From Phormidium willei BDU 130791 (GTDB lineage: Bacteria; Cyanobacteriota; Cyanobacteriia; Cyanobacteriales; Geitlerinemataceae), in contig LSZA01000006.1 in assembly GCA_001637315.1 (NCBI GenBank), forward strand, positions 1-64,000: 64,000 bases of DNA, given 5' to 3'. Under the pieces are notes generated by a model that was not told where the DNA came from, made no database searches, and saw only the letters and a program-made list of their open reading frames with translations. The translations under genes and the position numbers were made by a program. Within the stretch, counting starts at the first letter, position 1. Each line of letters starts with the position of its first letter. Below, in pieces: positions 63,789 through 64,000 of this stretch.

Positions 63789-64000
63789 TTAGGCGAAAAA
63801 CGTCCCGTAAATCACACCGCTGAGGGTAGCCATCATCACCACCAAAATCAGGAAGACGAGAGTTTTCTGATTACCGATAATTTGTCGAATCACCAGTAGA
63901 TTAGGCAACGATAACGCCGGCCCCGCCAACAAGAGAGCCAACGCCGGCCCATCGCCCATACCACTCCCCATTAACCCCTGTAAAATGGGAACTTCCGTTA
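63789..64000 (-). CDS. permease (YraQ/UPF0718 family), 3' end only
   Basis: The last 70 residues of a membrane permease whose start is beyond the window. The C-terminal segment reads GMGDGPALALLLAGPALSLPNLLVIRQIIGNQKTLVFLILVVMMATLSGVIYG, which has the LALLLAGPALSLPN motif and the following helix of the COG0701 permease family. These proteins are often found with metal and arsenic genes, but the arsR in this window is far away. The frame stays open to base 64000. Confidence 0.82.
   Translation of the reverse strand, partial: TEVPILQGLMGSGMGDGPALALLLAGPALSLPNLLVIRQIIGNQKTLVFLILVVMMATLSGVIYGTFFA

Noticed and set aside
63404-63823. Plus-strand frame crossing the hpnH end and the hairpin array
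   Set aside because: Composition is basic and repeat-derived, it overlaps hpnH in another frame, and no family features are visible.
1-64000. Many GCGATCGC palindromes considered as regulatory sites
   Set aside because: They are HIP1 sites, abundant throughout many cyanobacterial genomes, and occur inside genes as often as between them.

Overview
The window is chromosomal DNA of a cyanobacterium, most likely a filamentous non-marine member of the Oscillatoriales type (Phormidium-like). The evidence is photosystem I subunit PsaD, phycocyanobilin synthase PcyA, carotene cis-trans isomerase CrtH, an OprB/SLH iron porin, many cyanobacterium-specific families (DUF4327, Npun_R2479-type HD protein, DICT kinase) and very dense GCGATCGC (HIP1) palindromes. 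I see no rRNA, tRNA, prophage, insertion sequence or CRISPR array. Genes are present on both strands in short operons, and most of the content is ordinary core genome.

Layout. 1-4.7 kb: glycosyltransferase, pcyA, a tiny gene encoding a secreted peptide that ends in RGSGR (patX-like), crtH, and a DUF305 lipoprotein. 4.8-15.5 kb: a PQQ-like beta-propeller, an HD protein, a two-component pair (CHASE3 kinase plus OmpR regulator), small secreted proteins, a nucleotidyltransferase, a JmjC/cupin oxygenase, a second CHASE3 kinase, and an arsR gene divergent from a small membrane transporter. 15.6-25.8 kb: two glycosyltransferases with unusual C-termini, rhomboid protease, Mpo1-like protein, pseudouridine synthase, pentapeptide-repeat protein, an iron porin with a Fur-box-like site, bioB and a cupin. 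25.9-39.7 kb: WD40 protein, M20 amidohydrolase, a four-gene signalling operon (DUF427, a large hybrid kinase, REC-GGDEF-EAL, REC-kinase), Nudix, collagen-like protein and a YiiX-type hydrolase. 39.8-49.3 kb: secA, MAPEG, trpE, psaD, DICT kinase, bioF. 49.6-58.5 kb: FIST protein, small helical proteins, GH3 glycosidase, a MazEF-like toxin-antitoxin pair, moeA, a caspase-fold protein lacking its catalytic dyad, and a CHAD protein. 58.6-64 kb: HAD phosphatase, cobD, cobC, S66 carboxypeptidase, hpnH and the 3' end of a permease.

The most noteworthy element is the patX-like gene at 1862-2032. It encodes a 56-residue peptide with a signal sequence and C-terminal HRGSGR, has a TCCGGA box upstream, and is followed by a strong intrinsic terminator. 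RGSGR is the pentapeptide recognised by HetR in heterocyst patterning, so this points to a HetR/RGSGR signalling circuit in this organism. Other points of interest are the dyad-less caspase homologue next to a CHAD protein, both carrying 12-bp-unit coding repeats; an ArsR with the As(III) cysteine motif facing a COG2426-type transporter; a pseudouridine synthase with HRLG in place of HRLD; a Fur-box-like palindrome before the porin; and several tandem or palindromic intergenic repeats.

Starts were often moved inward from the longest open frame to an ATG that removes overlaps with neighbours or begins at the conserved family N-terminus. All functional names come from reading motifs by eye; no database search was possible.
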